A DNA stretch of 64,000 bases from Algoriphagus yeomjeoni (GCF_003259505.1 NZ_QLLK01000008.1:186001-250000), one strand, 5' to 3'. Positions 27,941-37,553 are shown, counted from the first letter of the stretch. The notes: a model not told the origin generated them from the sequence alone. Made by a program: numbers and translations.

Positions 27941-29494
27941 TCAACTCTTCCTGTAGCGTGGAGAAATCGAAAGTGACCAATGCACTGAACCTGCAATCTT
28001 GTATTTGATCTGCTTGAGGTATTTCAGTATACCACTGTTTTCAGGCTTGTATTCCTCTCTCCATCTTCTTTCCAGCACCATAAATTCCTCCAGTGTTTCC
28101 GCATGCAGGTTCAAAATTTCCTGCTGGGCCTCTTTGAAACTCATTCCTTTATGTTGCATCAATAACGCCACGGCATTCATAAAATCACCTCTATCAGTTT
28201 CTTTTTGGTAAGATATCAAGTCGTTGGATAAGTAGATCAGCTTGGCAGCCTGTACACGGAGATCGGATGTTTCTTTCCAATCAAAAGAATCACTTGAAAA
28301 ATTCTCACTTGATTCAAAGGCACAAAGGGCCAAGGCTAGATTTCCTCCTGAAAAAGCTGGCCTGATAACCTGGTATTCTTCCCAACTAGGCAGAGTCTTT
28401 TTGTCCTTAAATTCCGCTTCAATTTTATTCTTTTGCATATAATTCAGAACCTCGGAAAATATCAGTCCCTTCAGTTCCTTATGGCCAGAAACCAGCGCAT
28501 CGAATTCTGTAGCCAGATCACTAAAAGCATTTAGGAAAACTGTTATACGATCAGGATTAAATCCCAATGGCTTACCCCCCATGATGTTATCAACCCCAGT
28601 CAGTAGATAATCCCAAAAACCTGCTTTCTGCCCGACATGCAAATCATCTGTCAAATCATCCAGATAAAACAGCCAGAGGTAGAGCTTGGAAATCCAAACC
28701 CCTTTTTCAATATCAATTTCCGGATACAGGCAGGAGGACAGGTAACTGAATTTTTGTTCTTTGTAATAGGCGATCTCAACGTTGTTCCTAAGGATTGAAT
28801 GGAAGTGAAAAGCCCAGGAGACAGTTTGTTCCTCGATTTCAGCTGCATCAGTGTGGACATAGGCAGGAAATGGATAGTGTAGCAATTTTCCAAGTTTTCC
28901 ACTTTTATCAGCAGGTTTTTTACCAGTGGACTCTTTCTTAATACGTGCTGCTGTAGCGTAGCTTACCCCCAGAAGGCTCGCCTTTTCATTATTGGTCAGA
29001 TCATAGGTGAACTTGGGGAACTTCTCTTCAATCACCTTGAGTTTGTCCCGGTAGTTCATCTGGGTAAATGCATGCCATTCCACATCAGAATGTCGGACTT
29101 TTGCAATCTGGGATTTTGAAAAGTCTGTGAACTCAGGTATTTCCTTCAGCAATAGCGTTTCATTTAGGTAGGAAAGGCTTATATAAAAAGATTCTCCCAA
29201 AGACCTAAAGCGATATTTACTGGGCATCTGTGTTTGATAGGATTCAAAATCCATAAAGACATCACCCGGAAAGTAGAGTCTGGACAACTTACCCATATAG
29301 TACATCCCGATCATTCCTTCCACCAGAAACCTGGATTCGGTTTCCACAGTACCGGCATGACGGATGGTAGCTTTTCGTTTAGCAATCCTTATTTCCAGAA
29401 ATTCACCTACTTTTTCAAAAGCATTATCACTCACTTTACCTTCCAGTCCGAAAAGTTTCTTTAAAAACGTTGGATCCAAATCATACCCATTCAT
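27941..29494 (-). CDS. Crp/Fnr-like regulator fused to class I terpene synthase
   Basis: A 517-residue two-part protein. Residues 1 to about 195 look like a Crp/Fnr regulator: a beta-roll-like sensor segment (SRLYFPGDVFMDFESY) and a helix-turn-helix (TNNEKASLLGVSYATAARIKKES). The canonical cyclic-nucleotide phosphate cassette is not evident. Residues about 205-517 are a class I terpene synthase of normal bacterial size: Asp-rich DDLTD (279-283), pyrophosphate-sensor Arg (R378, exactly 46 residues before the NSE motif), NSE motif NDLISYQKE (424-432), and the late Trp and RY pair (W506, R513-Y514). All catalytic motifs are intact, so cyclisation of an isoprenyl diphosphate is expected. Product and DNA target are unknown. 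RteC genes follow on the same strand; a MauE-like gene diverges upstream. Confidence 0.85.
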   Translation of the reverse strand: MNGYDLDPTFLKKLFGLEGKVSDNAFEKVGEFLEIRIAKRKATIRHAGTVETESRFLVEGMIGMYYMGKLSRLYFPGDVFMDFESYQTQMPSKYRFRSLGESFYISLSYLNETLLLKEIPEFTDFSKSQIAKVRHSDVEWHAFTQMNYRDKLKVIEEKFPKFTYDLTNNEKASLLGVSYATAARIKKESTGKKPADKSGKLGKLLHYPFPAYVHTDAAEIEEQTVSWAFHFHSILRNNVEIAYYKEQKFSYLSSCLYPEIDIEKGVWISKLYLWLFYLDDLTDDLHVGQKAGFWDYLLTGVDNIMGGKPLGFNPDRITVFLNAFSDLATEFDALVSGHKELKGLIFSEVLNYMQKNKIEAEFKDKKTLPSWEEYQVIRPAFSGGNLALALCAFESSENFSSDSFDWKETSDLRVQAAKLIYLSNDLISYQKETDRGDFMNAVALLMQHKGMSFKEAQQEILNLHAETLEEFMVLERRWREEYKPENSGILKYLKQIKYKIAGSVHWSLSISPRYRKS

Positions 29495-29787
29495 GATGAT
29501 GACTGTTTAGATTACACAGTACTTCCGATAACAAAACTCCTTGCCAGAGCTTACATTTAAATTGCCTTTACAGTTGGAGATCCAACTGCCGAACTTGCTT
29601 AGTTCTATTATTCACTAAAAAAACAGTAGTCCAGTTTAAAATTCCGACATCTAAAAACCAACTAATCAATCACTTATTTTTCAAAACCATCTAAAATTGT
29701 ATAATTGATACACTTTTTAAGTTTATCACCCACCTTGTGAATTCTGGATTTTTATAATACCCAACTTTCCATCGAACATTAAAATGA

Positions 29788-30216
29788 ATGGAAAACACAG
29801 AAAAATCAGCTATCCCAAGCATCCTGCTGATCCTCTTATGGACCTATACTGGAATTGACAAAATCCTACACTGGCAGGACAGCAGAAAAGCATTCCATAA
29901 CCAGACCTTTCCTGCAGAGCTGGCAGAAGTACTGGCCTATGCAGTACCGACTATTGAGTTGCTGATTGCCTTACTCCTACTCTTTTCAGTCAGTAGATGG
30001 TGGGGATACCTCTCAAGTATCCTCCTCCTCACCGTCTTCACCACCTATGTGGGATTGATCTGGGTAGGAGCTTTTCCCAGAGTTCCCTGCAACTGTGCGG
30101 GAGTTTTAGAAAGCTTAAGTTGGAAAGCACATTTCTGGCTTAACAGTGGAATGATTGGAATAAGTATCATCGGACTATACTTCACAAAAAAGCGGAATCC
30201 TCAGATCCCGCCTTGA
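29788..30216 (+). CDS. MauE/DoxX-like redox-associated membrane protein
   Basis: A 142-residue protein with about four transmembrane helices and the signature PCNCAGVLESLSWKAHFWLN near residue 105, typical of MauE/DoxX-like proteins of Bacteroidota that handle disulphides together with TlpA-type proteins. It is divergent from the Crp-terpene synthase gene; the 293-base gap between them would hold both promoters. The nearby TlpA-like gene at 35689-37074 and the Cys-containing DUF6520 peptide support a shared redox role, which is inference. Confidence 0.77.
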   Translation: MENTEKSAIPSILLILLWTYTGIDKILHWQDSRKAFHNQTFPAELAEVLAYAVPTIELLIALLLLFSVSRWWGYLSSILLLTVFTTYVGLIWVGAFPRVPCNCAGVLESLSWKAHFWLNSGMIGISIIGLYFTKKRNPQIPP

Positions 30217-30400
30217 GGCGTTAAGTTTTTAGTAGGTGATAGCAACTATTTCCTTAAACAATATAAACTAAATATTAATTACACCACCATCTAAAGAGTA
30301 AATAATTAAACACTATCGCTCTGAAGAATAAAGACTTGTCACTAGGAATTTGAAAAAACGGGGCAGGAAAAGGCATTATCCCACCCCAAAAAATAGCTTA

Positions 30401-30584
30401 ATGAAAATCAACTCAATTTACCGCATTACCTGTCTCCGAATCTGGAAGTGGAGACTCCAGACTATACTGGGTAGTGCAAGAGGGAGATGCCGAAAACCCT
30501 TTAAACAGAGTAGGTATTTTAACCACTTCCGGTAAACAGCATGTAGCTCAATCCGGGAATCCTAAACGTTTTCCCTGTTTTTGA
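30401..30584 (+). pseudogene. Possible degenerate DUF6520-like remnant
   Basis: One frame (30405-30584) reads as a plausible peptide containing YWVVQEGDAENPLNRVGI, in the style of the DUF6520 family, but a stop codon precedes it in frame and the only nearby ATG (30401) is in another frame. It lies between the MauE gene and an intact DUF6520 gene. A decayed tandem copy is the simplest reading; chance coding is possible. Confidence 0.3.
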
Positions 30585-30608
30585 TTTGTTAAAAAACAGG
30601 ACACAACG

Positions 30609-30893
30609 ATGAATACTTTAATTAAAAGATTACCTGCTTTTGCATTTGTAATAGCAGCCTTTGCTGCATTTGCATTCAATGCTCCTGTCATAGGCAGCGA
30701 ACCTACGGCAACTAAAATCTGGACCCCAGACACTTCCCAACCTAATGGCTACCGGGATGTCACTATTCAGGTTCAATCCGAAGACTATGAGTGTAATGCC
30801 AGTGAAATGGATTGTTTGGTAGAATTCTCCAACGATAACCCTGCGACTGGTATCCCTAACGTCCTGAGCGAAGGAGAATTCGTAGAATTATAA
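30609..30893 (+). CDS. DUF6520-family small exported protein
   Basis: A 94-residue protein with a clear signal peptide (LPAFAFVIAAFAAFAFNAPV) and a secreted remainder of about 65 residues with two cysteines (YECNASEMDCLVEF). This matches DUF6520, a Bacteroidota family of small secreted proteins of unknown role that occurs near MauE and SusC/D genes. The two Cys could form a disulphide, consistent with the redox genes nearby. A strong hairpin follows 20 bases after the stop. Confidence 0.7.
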   Translation: MNTLIKRLPAFAFVIAAFAAFAFNAPVIGSEPTATKIWTPDTSQPNGYRDVTIQVQSEDYECNASEMDCLVEFSNDNPATGIPNVLSEGEFVEL

Positions 30894-30912
30894 TTTAAAA
30901 CTTATAGGCACT

Positions 30913-30943
30913 AACCCAAGGCTCTGCTGAGCCTTGGGTTTTT
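30913..30943. terminator. Bidirectional intrinsic terminator
   Basis: AACCCAAGGCTC and GAGCCTTGGGTT form a perfect 12-bp stem with a TGCT loop, followed by T on the plus strand. It lies between the convergent DUF6520 and susD genes and should stop both transcripts. Confidence 0.88.
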
Positions 30944-30948
30944 ATGGA

Positions 30949-32328
30949 TCAAGGATTCTGGATTATTCCACTTCTGCTGATTTCATCCAATGGAATAGGA
31001 AATGCATATCTAGGAGAATTAGGAGCCAATTCATATCGAATCCCATTCACTTCTCTCACCAAAGTTTCTGTTTCACCTTCCTGATTCAATCTCCTCAAAT
31101 CCATCCAGCGCAACCCTCTCCCTATCAACTCTTTTCTCCGCTCTTGCAGAATTCTTTCCAATACCTCTTCTAAGTTCAATTCGGCTAATGGCACCCAAGA
31201 ATCTAATTGATACCTTAAGGAAAGCAAGTCATTGAGCATACTTAATGCCTGGTCATGCTCGCCTGTTCTGACCAATGCTTCCGCAGCATTCAGGTACAGT
31301 TCCCCTACACTGATCCCACCAAAATTCTGTGTAGCCCCAGAAAGCTTTCCTGTATAATTAAAATTTCCAGAGGATGTCTCATCAAAAAAAGCAGGTTTTC
31401 TTAAATCATTTTCCTCAAAAAGATCTATCAAGGCTGAATCCACAAATACCTGAGTAGATCTCAAATAGGAATAACTAAATAAGGTGGAGTAAAATATAGT
31501 CTCCTCATCAAAGCGTGTAAAAGGTCTTCTAGCTTCTACATCTATATTATTAAAATCCAGACGATCAGTATAAATCCCCAAAGCTTCTATAGAGGATTTG
31601 GCTGCCAATTCATATTGGAAGGTATTTAGATATACTCTGGAGAGCACTCCTAAAGCTATTGCTTTGGTTGGTCTGGTTTTGGGTGCATTGGTAGAAGGCA
31701 GCAGCTCTACCGCTCTATTCAGATCTGAATAAATCTGATCATAGCTTTCCTGTAGATTAGCTCGCTCCAGGTTCTCATTTACATCTGCTGTGGATTTCAG
31801 GACGATACCCAAAAGGGACTCATTTCCTCCTACTTTCTGGTAGGGCATCGCAAATTCAGAAACCAATTGCAGGTAAGCATAGCCACGGTAGAAATAAGCC
31901 GAACCCAACAAGACATTGTACAATTCAGTCTTCTCCCCTTCGAAATCTTCCAAAACTTCCAATGCGACATTGGCATAAAAAACCTGTTCGTATAACCCGT
32001 TCCAGTCTCCACTGAACCCGGAGGGATAGGGATCATCAGACCAGATATATACCGCTTGCTCAATAGGATTACTTAAGGATGCATAGCCTGCATCGGAAAT
32101 CCAGACTTCTTCGGATGCAATACTAGGTAAAGTTGCCTGCCCATTGAATACATTCGTATTATCCAGCAGGCTCTGCACATCTGCCAAAGTTTTGGGAACA
32201 ACCAGGCTTTGATCCGGTTTGGCATCCAAAAACTCCTCACAGGACATCAGCCCTATGAGGGAAAAACAAAACAGCAGGATTGTCAATCTTCCTTTCTTTC
32301 GTTTCATCTGTTCTAGTATATTTTTCAT
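30949..32328 (-). CDS. SusD/RagB-family outer-membrane lipoprotein
   Basis: A 459-residue surface lipoprotein that binds nutrient ligands and hands them to a SusC transporter. The signal peptide ends in the lipobox LMSCEEFLDAKPDQS, a standard SusD start. The helical TPR-like core and the late sequence ERRKELIGRGLRWMDLRRL are characteristic of RagB/SusD proteins. The start may also be eight codons downstream. It follows its SusC partner on the same strand by 148 bases; no glycosidase or peptidase is beside it, so the ligand cannot be inferred. Confidence 0.9.
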   Translation of the reverse strand: MKNILEQMKRKKGRLTILLFCFSLIGLMSCEEFLDAKPDQSLVVPKTLADVQSLLDNTNVFNGQATLPSIASEEVWISDAGYASLSNPIEQAVYIWSDDPYPSGFSGDWNGLYEQVFYANVALEVLEDFEGEKTELYNVLLGSAYFYRGYAYLQLVSEFAMPYQKVGGNESLLGIVLKSTADVNENLERANLQESYDQIYSDLNRAVELLPSTNAPKTRPTKAIALGVLSRVYLNTFQYELAAKSSIEALGIYTDRLDFNNIDVEARRPFTRFDEETIFYSTLFSYSYLRSTQVFVDSALIDLFEENDLRKPAFFDETSSGNFNYTGKLSGATQNFGGISVGELYLNAAEALVRTGEHDQALSMLNDLLSLRYQLDSWVPLAELNLEEVLERILQERRKELIGRGLRWMDLRRLNQEGETETLVREVNGIRYELAPNSPRYAFPIPLDEISRSGIIQNP

Positions 32329-32476
32329 TTGATTGATTGTTTATAAGATAAATAGGGCCATGAATTTCTCCCCTCACAGATCTAAAAGAGGAACCTCCCT
32401 CACTTCCCGGTTGCCATTGAGGATTAAGAAAATGTATGACCAGTCCCCTTTTAATTCTTGATGATCTTTTCGCTGT

Positions 32477-35400
32477 TTAGAAATCCAGCTGAACTCCCAC
32501 CGCTATGCTTTTCCTGGGTTTAAACGTTCCAAAATCAGGATCCCAGTCTGTATCCGTAGCTTTCCAGATCATGCCTAGATTATTCGCATATAAATAGAAT
32601 TCAGCATTGTTGAACATCCCAGCCTTATTTGATGAGGAAGGGATTTTATAGCCGAGCCGTATATCCTGTAACCGGATATGATCCCCCTTTTCCACCAAGA
32701 CCGAACTGCTTCTATAAAACTGATCTCGAAATGCATCCCTTTCCTCTGGCATGGAAGGCACCTGTGTAATCAACTCATCCCCTGCTTCCTGCCAGCGAAG
32801 ACTATAATCAGAATGACCGCCCCGACCCTGCAAAATAGATTCATATTGCACCGAAGATCTGCGGAAGAAATACCCGAAACGATAGGATATATTGGCTGAA
32901 AGAGTGAAACCCTGAAAGCTGAGGGTATTTCTGAAAGAGCCAAACACAGTAGGACGTGCAGGACCGTGATAAACCAGCGATTCCAGGGTAGCTTCATTAA
33001 TAATCTCCCGGTATTCTTCACTCGCCTCTCCATCCAGCAAGCCTACAGGATCTCCTGTTTCAGGATTCAAACCTTCCCAAGGCAAGGAATAAACCCCAAA
33101 AAGCGGTCTTCCTTCGATTGGAAAATAGGCTCCTCCCAACCCGTTTATACCATAGTTCAGGAGGTTACTCACATTGATCTCATCTTCGTAGGAAGTGACT
33201 TTTTCCTTAATTCCACTAAGTAATAGTACCGAAGACCAGGTAAATTTCCCTTTCAGATTGACCGTTTCCAGTGAGAGGTCAAAACCTTGGGTTTGCGTAG
33301 CGGCGTTATTCCCTGAAAAAGCCGTAATTCCCGTGGACGGAGCATAAGGAACTGTTCCAATTAGATCCAATCCTTCTTTTTTATAGACTTCAAAAGTGCC
33401 CATAATCCTGCCTGATCTGTTTTCCCAGTCCAGACCCAGATTCAGGATCTTGATGCGTTCCCATCGTAGGTTTTCATTGGGTGGATTTACGATGATGGAA
33501 TACGGGATTTGTGTAATAGGATTAAATGTAGTGGAACGCGCTGTGGTAAAGGCGGTCAGGCTGCGGTCCACATTTCCATTGTATCCATAGGATGCCCGAA
33601 GCTTCATAAACGGCATCCAATTCCAGTGATAAAAGCCTTCCTCGCTCAACGTCCACCCCAAACCAGCAGACCAGAGCGGAACAGCTTTTTGATTGGCAGC
33701 AACGCCAAAGAGATTGGAAGCATCTTTTCTGGCGCTTAGAGTGAGCAGGTATCGTTCTTGATACATTAGCGAAGCATTGGCAAAACCTGAATAGAATCGA
33801 TCACGCATTAAGCTGATTCCATCTGTATTGGGAATACGTGCAGTAGCAAAAGAATTGGTAGACAAGGGGAACAAACTCACATAATCCACAACCTGTGTGG
33901 TAGCCAATTCAGGATTATACCCATAATATCTCCCTGAAAAGGCGTTGGACTCCAAGGCTTTTACTTCCGCTCCTGCCAGTACATTTAATTTCCACCCCTG
34001 TTCCCAATCTTTAGCATAATTGGCTTGCAGCCTACCTGAATGGGAATTAGCTCTCGAATTCGAGTAGTTATAAATACCTCCGTATGGTATTGCATAGGAC
34101 AAAGCTCCCTCTTCTGCCATTTGTGTAAATTGATTAATCAGGTTTCGGGCATCATAGCTATTGTCCTGATACTGACGTTCTGTAAGACCAGTATTTTGCC
34201 AATATTGATACAATGCCTGAACTGATAAACCTGGAAGCACTTCATAAGTCAATCCCAAATTTACCCGCCAATCATCCCGAACTGAATTTGAATTTGATCT
34301 TCCTCTTTCTTCCAAGGGAACAAAAGACCAGTCCAAAAAGCCCAAAGTCTCCATTTCCTCCTTAAAACTATTGCGATAATCCCGATTTAGTGGCAATGGA
34401 GTTCCTGAATCATCTGCCAGTCTAGCGTAGGGATAGGTTCCTGCATAACTGCTGAAAGTAATGTCATCTGCTGCCATATGGGCATCCGTAGACTTGCTTT
34501 TCACCCCATAAAAAGCTGTCTGTACCTTCAACTTATCCGAAAGAAATGAAAAATCATTTTTGAGGGAAAGGGTAATCCGATTGGAAGCATCCCCACTGAT
34601 TTCCGGTCGTATATCGTCGAAACCTAAAGAAATCCGGTAGGTATGGTAATTTCCTCCCCCAGCTATTCCCAGATTGTATTGCTGATTAAGTTGGGGACGA
34701 TAAATATATTGTTTCAGCTCATTTCTGAGGTCATAACTTCGAAATGCTGCTATCCTAGCATCCGCTTCCGATGCTGAGATCAAGCCATCCCTTTTTTCGA
34801 TGAGTGTTTCCACCACCGGACTCAATACCTCATTTCCAAAATCTGATTCCAAGGCAGTATAAAAGCCCTGACCGAAGAGCATTTCTTCCACATCGATGTA
34901 ATCATCAACTCCTAGATTTGGAGCAAGAAAAGGATCAGTTGGTTGTATCCAATTGACATTACCTGTAAAACTGACACGGGTTGCTTGGTTGTTCTTTCCT
35001 GATTTGGTGGTAATGACGATCACCCCGTTTCCTGCACGAGCCCCCCAGATAGAGGCTGCAGCGGCATCCCGCAATACGGTAATACTGGATACGTCATTGG
35101 GATTGATATCCTCCAGATTCCCATCATATGGAAAATTATCTATAACAATCAAGGGCTGGGAAAACCTTCCCAAGGTACTTCTGCCTCGGATGGAAATGGG
35201 ATCTCTCCCCACGTCACCTGTACGGTTTAGGATCAGACCAGAAGTAACATCTTCCATTCGGTCAATCAAGTTTGTACTTACCCTACGATCCACCAACTCT
35301 TCATTCAGGGAAACAAATGAACCTGAAGCCCTGCTTTTAGGAATCTCCTGATAGCCAGTAGCCAATACTTCCACCCCTCCCAACTCAAAGTCCTCAGGCA

Positions 35401-35692
35401 TCAGTAGGATAGTCAACTCTTCCGAAAGAGGAACTTCCACTTCGATTTCCCTGGCAGTATAACCCAGGTAACTGATCTGAAGCGTATAGGTTCCTGGGTC
35501 CAACTGAAAACGGAATACACCTTCCTCATTGGTAATTTTCCCAGTACCGCTTTCCATAACACGCACCGAAGCTCCTATCAACGCTTCCCTGCTAGTCTGA
35601 TCCTGCACCCTTCCGACAACTTGCAGGTTCTGTCCACATAGTTCCAGTGAGGAACAGGCTAGAACAAAAATTAAAACAAGTAGATTTTTCAT
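32477..35692 (-). CDS. SusC/RagA-family TonB-dependent transporter
   Basis: A 1071-residue outer-membrane transporter powered by TonB. It starts with a signal peptide (LLVLIFVLACSSLELCG), then a carboxypeptidase-regulatory-like domain (VQDQTSREALIGASVRVME), then a plug with the SusC signature YQEIPKSRASGSFVSLNEE, and a long barrel ending in an aromatic residue (VAVGVQLDF). Length is normal. Its start overlaps the stop of the TlpA-like gene by four bases, and SusD follows, so the three form an operon. Confidence 0.92.
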   Translation of the reverse strand: MKNLLVLIFVLACSSLELCGQNLQVVGRVQDQTSREALIGASVRVMESGTGKITNEEGVFRFQLDPGTYTLQISYLGYTAREIEVEVPLSEELTILLMPEDFELGGVEVLATGYQEIPKSRASGSFVSLNEELVDRRVSTNLIDRMEDVTSGLILNRTGDVGRDPISIRGRSTLGRFSQPLIVIDNFPYDGNLEDINPNDVSSITVLRDAAAASIWGARAGNGVIVITTKSGKNNQATRVSFTGNVNWIQPTDPFLAPNLGVDDYIDVEEMLFGQGFYTALESDFGNEVLSPVVETLIEKRDGLISASEADARIAAFRSYDLRNELKQYIYRPQLNQQYNLGIAGGGNYHTYRISLGFDDIRPEISGDASNRITLSLKNDFSFLSDKLKVQTAFYGVKSKSTDAHMAADDITFSSYAGTYPYARLADDSGTPLPLNRDYRNSFKEEMETLGFLDWSFVPLEERGRSNSNSVRDDWRVNLGLTYEVLPGLSVQALYQYWQNTGLTERQYQDNSYDARNLINQFTQMAEEGALSYAIPYGGIYNYSNSRANSHSGRLQANYAKDWEQGWKLNVLAGAEVKALESNAFSGRYYGYNPELATTQVVDYVSLFPLSTNSFATARIPNTDGISLMRDRFYSGFANASLMYQERYLLTLSARKDASNLFGVAANQKAVPLWSAGLGWTLSEEGFYHWNWMPFMKLRASYGYNGNVDRSLTAFTTARSTTFNPITQIPYSIIVNPPNENLRWERIKILNLGLDWENRSGRIMGTFEVYKKEGLDLIGTVPYAPSTGITAFSGNNAATQTQGFDLSLETVNLKGKFTWSSVLLLSGIKEKVTSYEDEINVSNLLNYGINGLGGAYFPIEGRPLFGVYSLPWEGLNPETGDPVGLLDGEASEEYREIINEATLESLVYHGPARPTVFGSFRNTLSFQGFTLSANISYRFGYFFRRSSVQYESILQGRGGHSDYSLRWQEAGDELITQVPSMPEERDAFRDQFYRSSSVLVEKGDHIRLQDIRLGYKIPSSSNKAGMFNNAEFYLYANNLGMIWKATDTDWDPDFGTFKPRKSIAVGVQLDF

Positions 35693-37074
35693 AAGGCTAG
35701 TAGTTTAGCTTCCCCTATTTTTTCCAAAACCAATACGTTGATCTCCACTTCCTTTTCCACCAGATCCAAACCCACCTGACGAAGCGCCTGCTTCAGGCTG
35801 GAAATACTGGATAGCTGTGCTTCCAGTTCCAGATCAATTGGGTAATCTATCCCGGTCAGATTGACGATAGGGAATTCTGAGCGTTGGTAGAAGTAAACAT
35901 TCAGGTGATAGACAAAGCCCTGCAAAGGATAATTTTGCATACTAAGCCCAAAGGCTCCGGCTTGATAGCTGCTTTCTACTTCCTGTGCTTTGGGGTAGCT
36001 AGCCCCTTCCTGCTGAATTATCGCGTACACCTTCCGTAGCTCCTTTTTGACTGTAGCGTTGATATGTGGGAAGTACCTGCTTAGATCTTCCCGCATCAGC
36101 GCATAGGGATTCTGAGAAGGAGGAGCGATCAACTCATAGCCAAAGACATGATTGCCCTGTTCTTTCCAGTCCAGGTAATCCATTCCAGTCTTTTTGGTAA
36201 AGATTTCTTCGGCTTCAAATCCATTGGTCTGAATACGGTTTCTCCCATAATAATCCACCAGATCCTTTTCCGAAAATGCCAACTGGTAATGCCTAATCAA
36301 GGGCATATTGACGATGCGGATATGGGAAAGGTCCTCGTATGCCTGAATGATAGAACCCGATACATCGGGGATATATCCTGTCAGCGCAGACTGAAACCAG
36401 ATGTTTTTAGAAGGTACCTGGGGGCTTTCAGAAATCAGTTTGTCATACCTTCCCAGTAGTATTTTACGGTCCTCTTTGTAGCGGAAAACCGAAGCATCCC
36501 CTGTGAGCATTTTTTCCAGATTGGAACTAGTCAGATCCTCCAAACCTGTAATTGCAATCACCCTCCCTTCTGGATCCACGATAACAAAATGAGGAATCGT
36601 GGAATGCGGAAACAGCTCTCGCATCTTACCTGCATGTAGCACTAGGGGTAAATCAACCCCGACAAGAGATTCGTAACCGGCAAAAACCTCGGAAACCCGC
36701 TCTTCTTCAAAGATGGTCATAGGAATAATTGCAATCTGATCCCTAAACTCCTGACTCAGATTTGCCATCCTTGGCAATGAAGCAATACTTGCTGTGCAGG
36801 TAGGCGCCCAAAACTCCAGGATGAGGTATTTGCCGCGGTAATCGTCCAATCGGAGCTTATCCGAGTCAAACTTCAAGACCTCGGAGAATTCGATGCCCTT
36901 AGGAATCTGGTCTCCTATACTCAAGGTATCGGAGCGGGTCTCCCCGCCCCGATGGACTCCGGCATAATAAACCAAATCCTGCCCTGGAGTAGGTGAATCA
37001 GCAACCTGTGCTGTGGTGGTGCTTATGGGTAGACATAGCAGTCCCATTAAGCATATGAGTATGTGTTTTTTCAT
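35689..37074 (-). CDS. TlpA-like thioredoxin protein with DUF3738-like C-terminus
   Basis: A 461-residue exported protein. After the signal peptide, residues about 55-190 form a TlpA/redoxin domain, but the active site reads APTCTAS (C93, S96): the second Cys of WCxxC is replaced by Ser, so it can form mixed disulphides but not cycle by itself. The C-terminal part ends with NLTGIDYPIDLELEAQ and VLVLEKIGEA, resembling DUF3738, a Bacteroidota/Acidobacteria domain often near oxidoreductase or peptidase genes. It is the first gene of the SusC/D operon. A link with the MauE protein is inferred from context. Confidence 0.75.
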   Translation of the reverse strand: MKKHILICLMGLLCLPISTTTAQVADSPTPGQDLVYYAGVHRGGETRSDTLSIGDQIPKGIEFSEVLKFDSDKLRLDDYRGKYLILEFWAPTCTASIASLPRMANLSQEFRDQIAIIPMTIFEEERVSEVFAGYESLVGVDLPLVLHAGKMRELFPHSTIPHFVIVDPEGRVIAITGLEDLTSSNLEKMLTGDASVFRYKEDRKILLGRYDKLISESPQVPSKNIWFQSALTGYIPDVSGSIIQAYEDLSHIRIVNMPLIRHYQLAFSEKDLVDYYGRNRIQTNGFEAEEIFTKKTGMDYLDWKEQGNHVFGYELIAPPSQNPYALMREDLSRYFPHINATVKKELRKVYAIIQQEGASYPKAQEVESSYQAGAFGLSMQNYPLQGFVYHLNVYFYQRSEFPIVNLTGIDYPIDLELEAQLSSISSLKQALRQVGLDLVEKEVEINVLVLEKIGEAKLLAL

Positions 37075-37438
37075 GCTTTTACGATTTTAAGCTGGAAGAC
37101 GGAAGACCGAAGATGGAAGAAAGGTGTCCGGTGTCGGATGCCCGATGTCCGGCGTTGGAAGCAGGAAGTCGCAGTGAGCAGAAGTCAGAAAGCTAAAAGC
37201 TTAAGTAAGAAATCTAAAATCCTTACAACCGACCTTCAGGTCATTTCGAAGGAGTTCCAAATGAGAAATCTCTCAACTCTAACTTCTTGATTCTTGGCTC
37301 TTTGTACTTGGTACTCGGTACATTTTTCAAGACATACCTCTTCCATCCTGCCTTTCTCAGGCAACCAGCATTAATGAATAAGAAATAAACAGAAGTAATG
37401 GAGCTATTGACCTGCTGCAGCAGATGATCTCCATTTTG

Positions 37439-37553
37439 TCGTCACTGCGAGGAGGAACGACGAAGCAGTCTCAAAGTGTGAAGTACAAACCTTCATAAGA
37501 TTGCTTCGGCAACCCCTCTCTTTTCATCTAGGGGCTTTTCTCGCAATGACGAA
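37439..37553. repeat. REP-like intergenic inverted repeat
   Basis: The outer arms TCGTCACTGCGAG and CTCGCAATGACGA pair at 12 of 13 positions, and inner arms CGAAGCAGTCTC and AGATTGCTTCG pair as well, so the whole 115 bases could fold. The form (CGTCATTGCGAGG ... GAAGCAATCT) is a familiar dispersed repeat in Bacteroidota genomes. Confidence 0.72.

Noticed and set aside
30350..30535. 61-codon ORF starting with TTG between the MauE and DUF6520 genes
   Set aside because: Arg/Lys-rich and without sense as a protein; another frame in the same place looks like a DUF6520 remnant.
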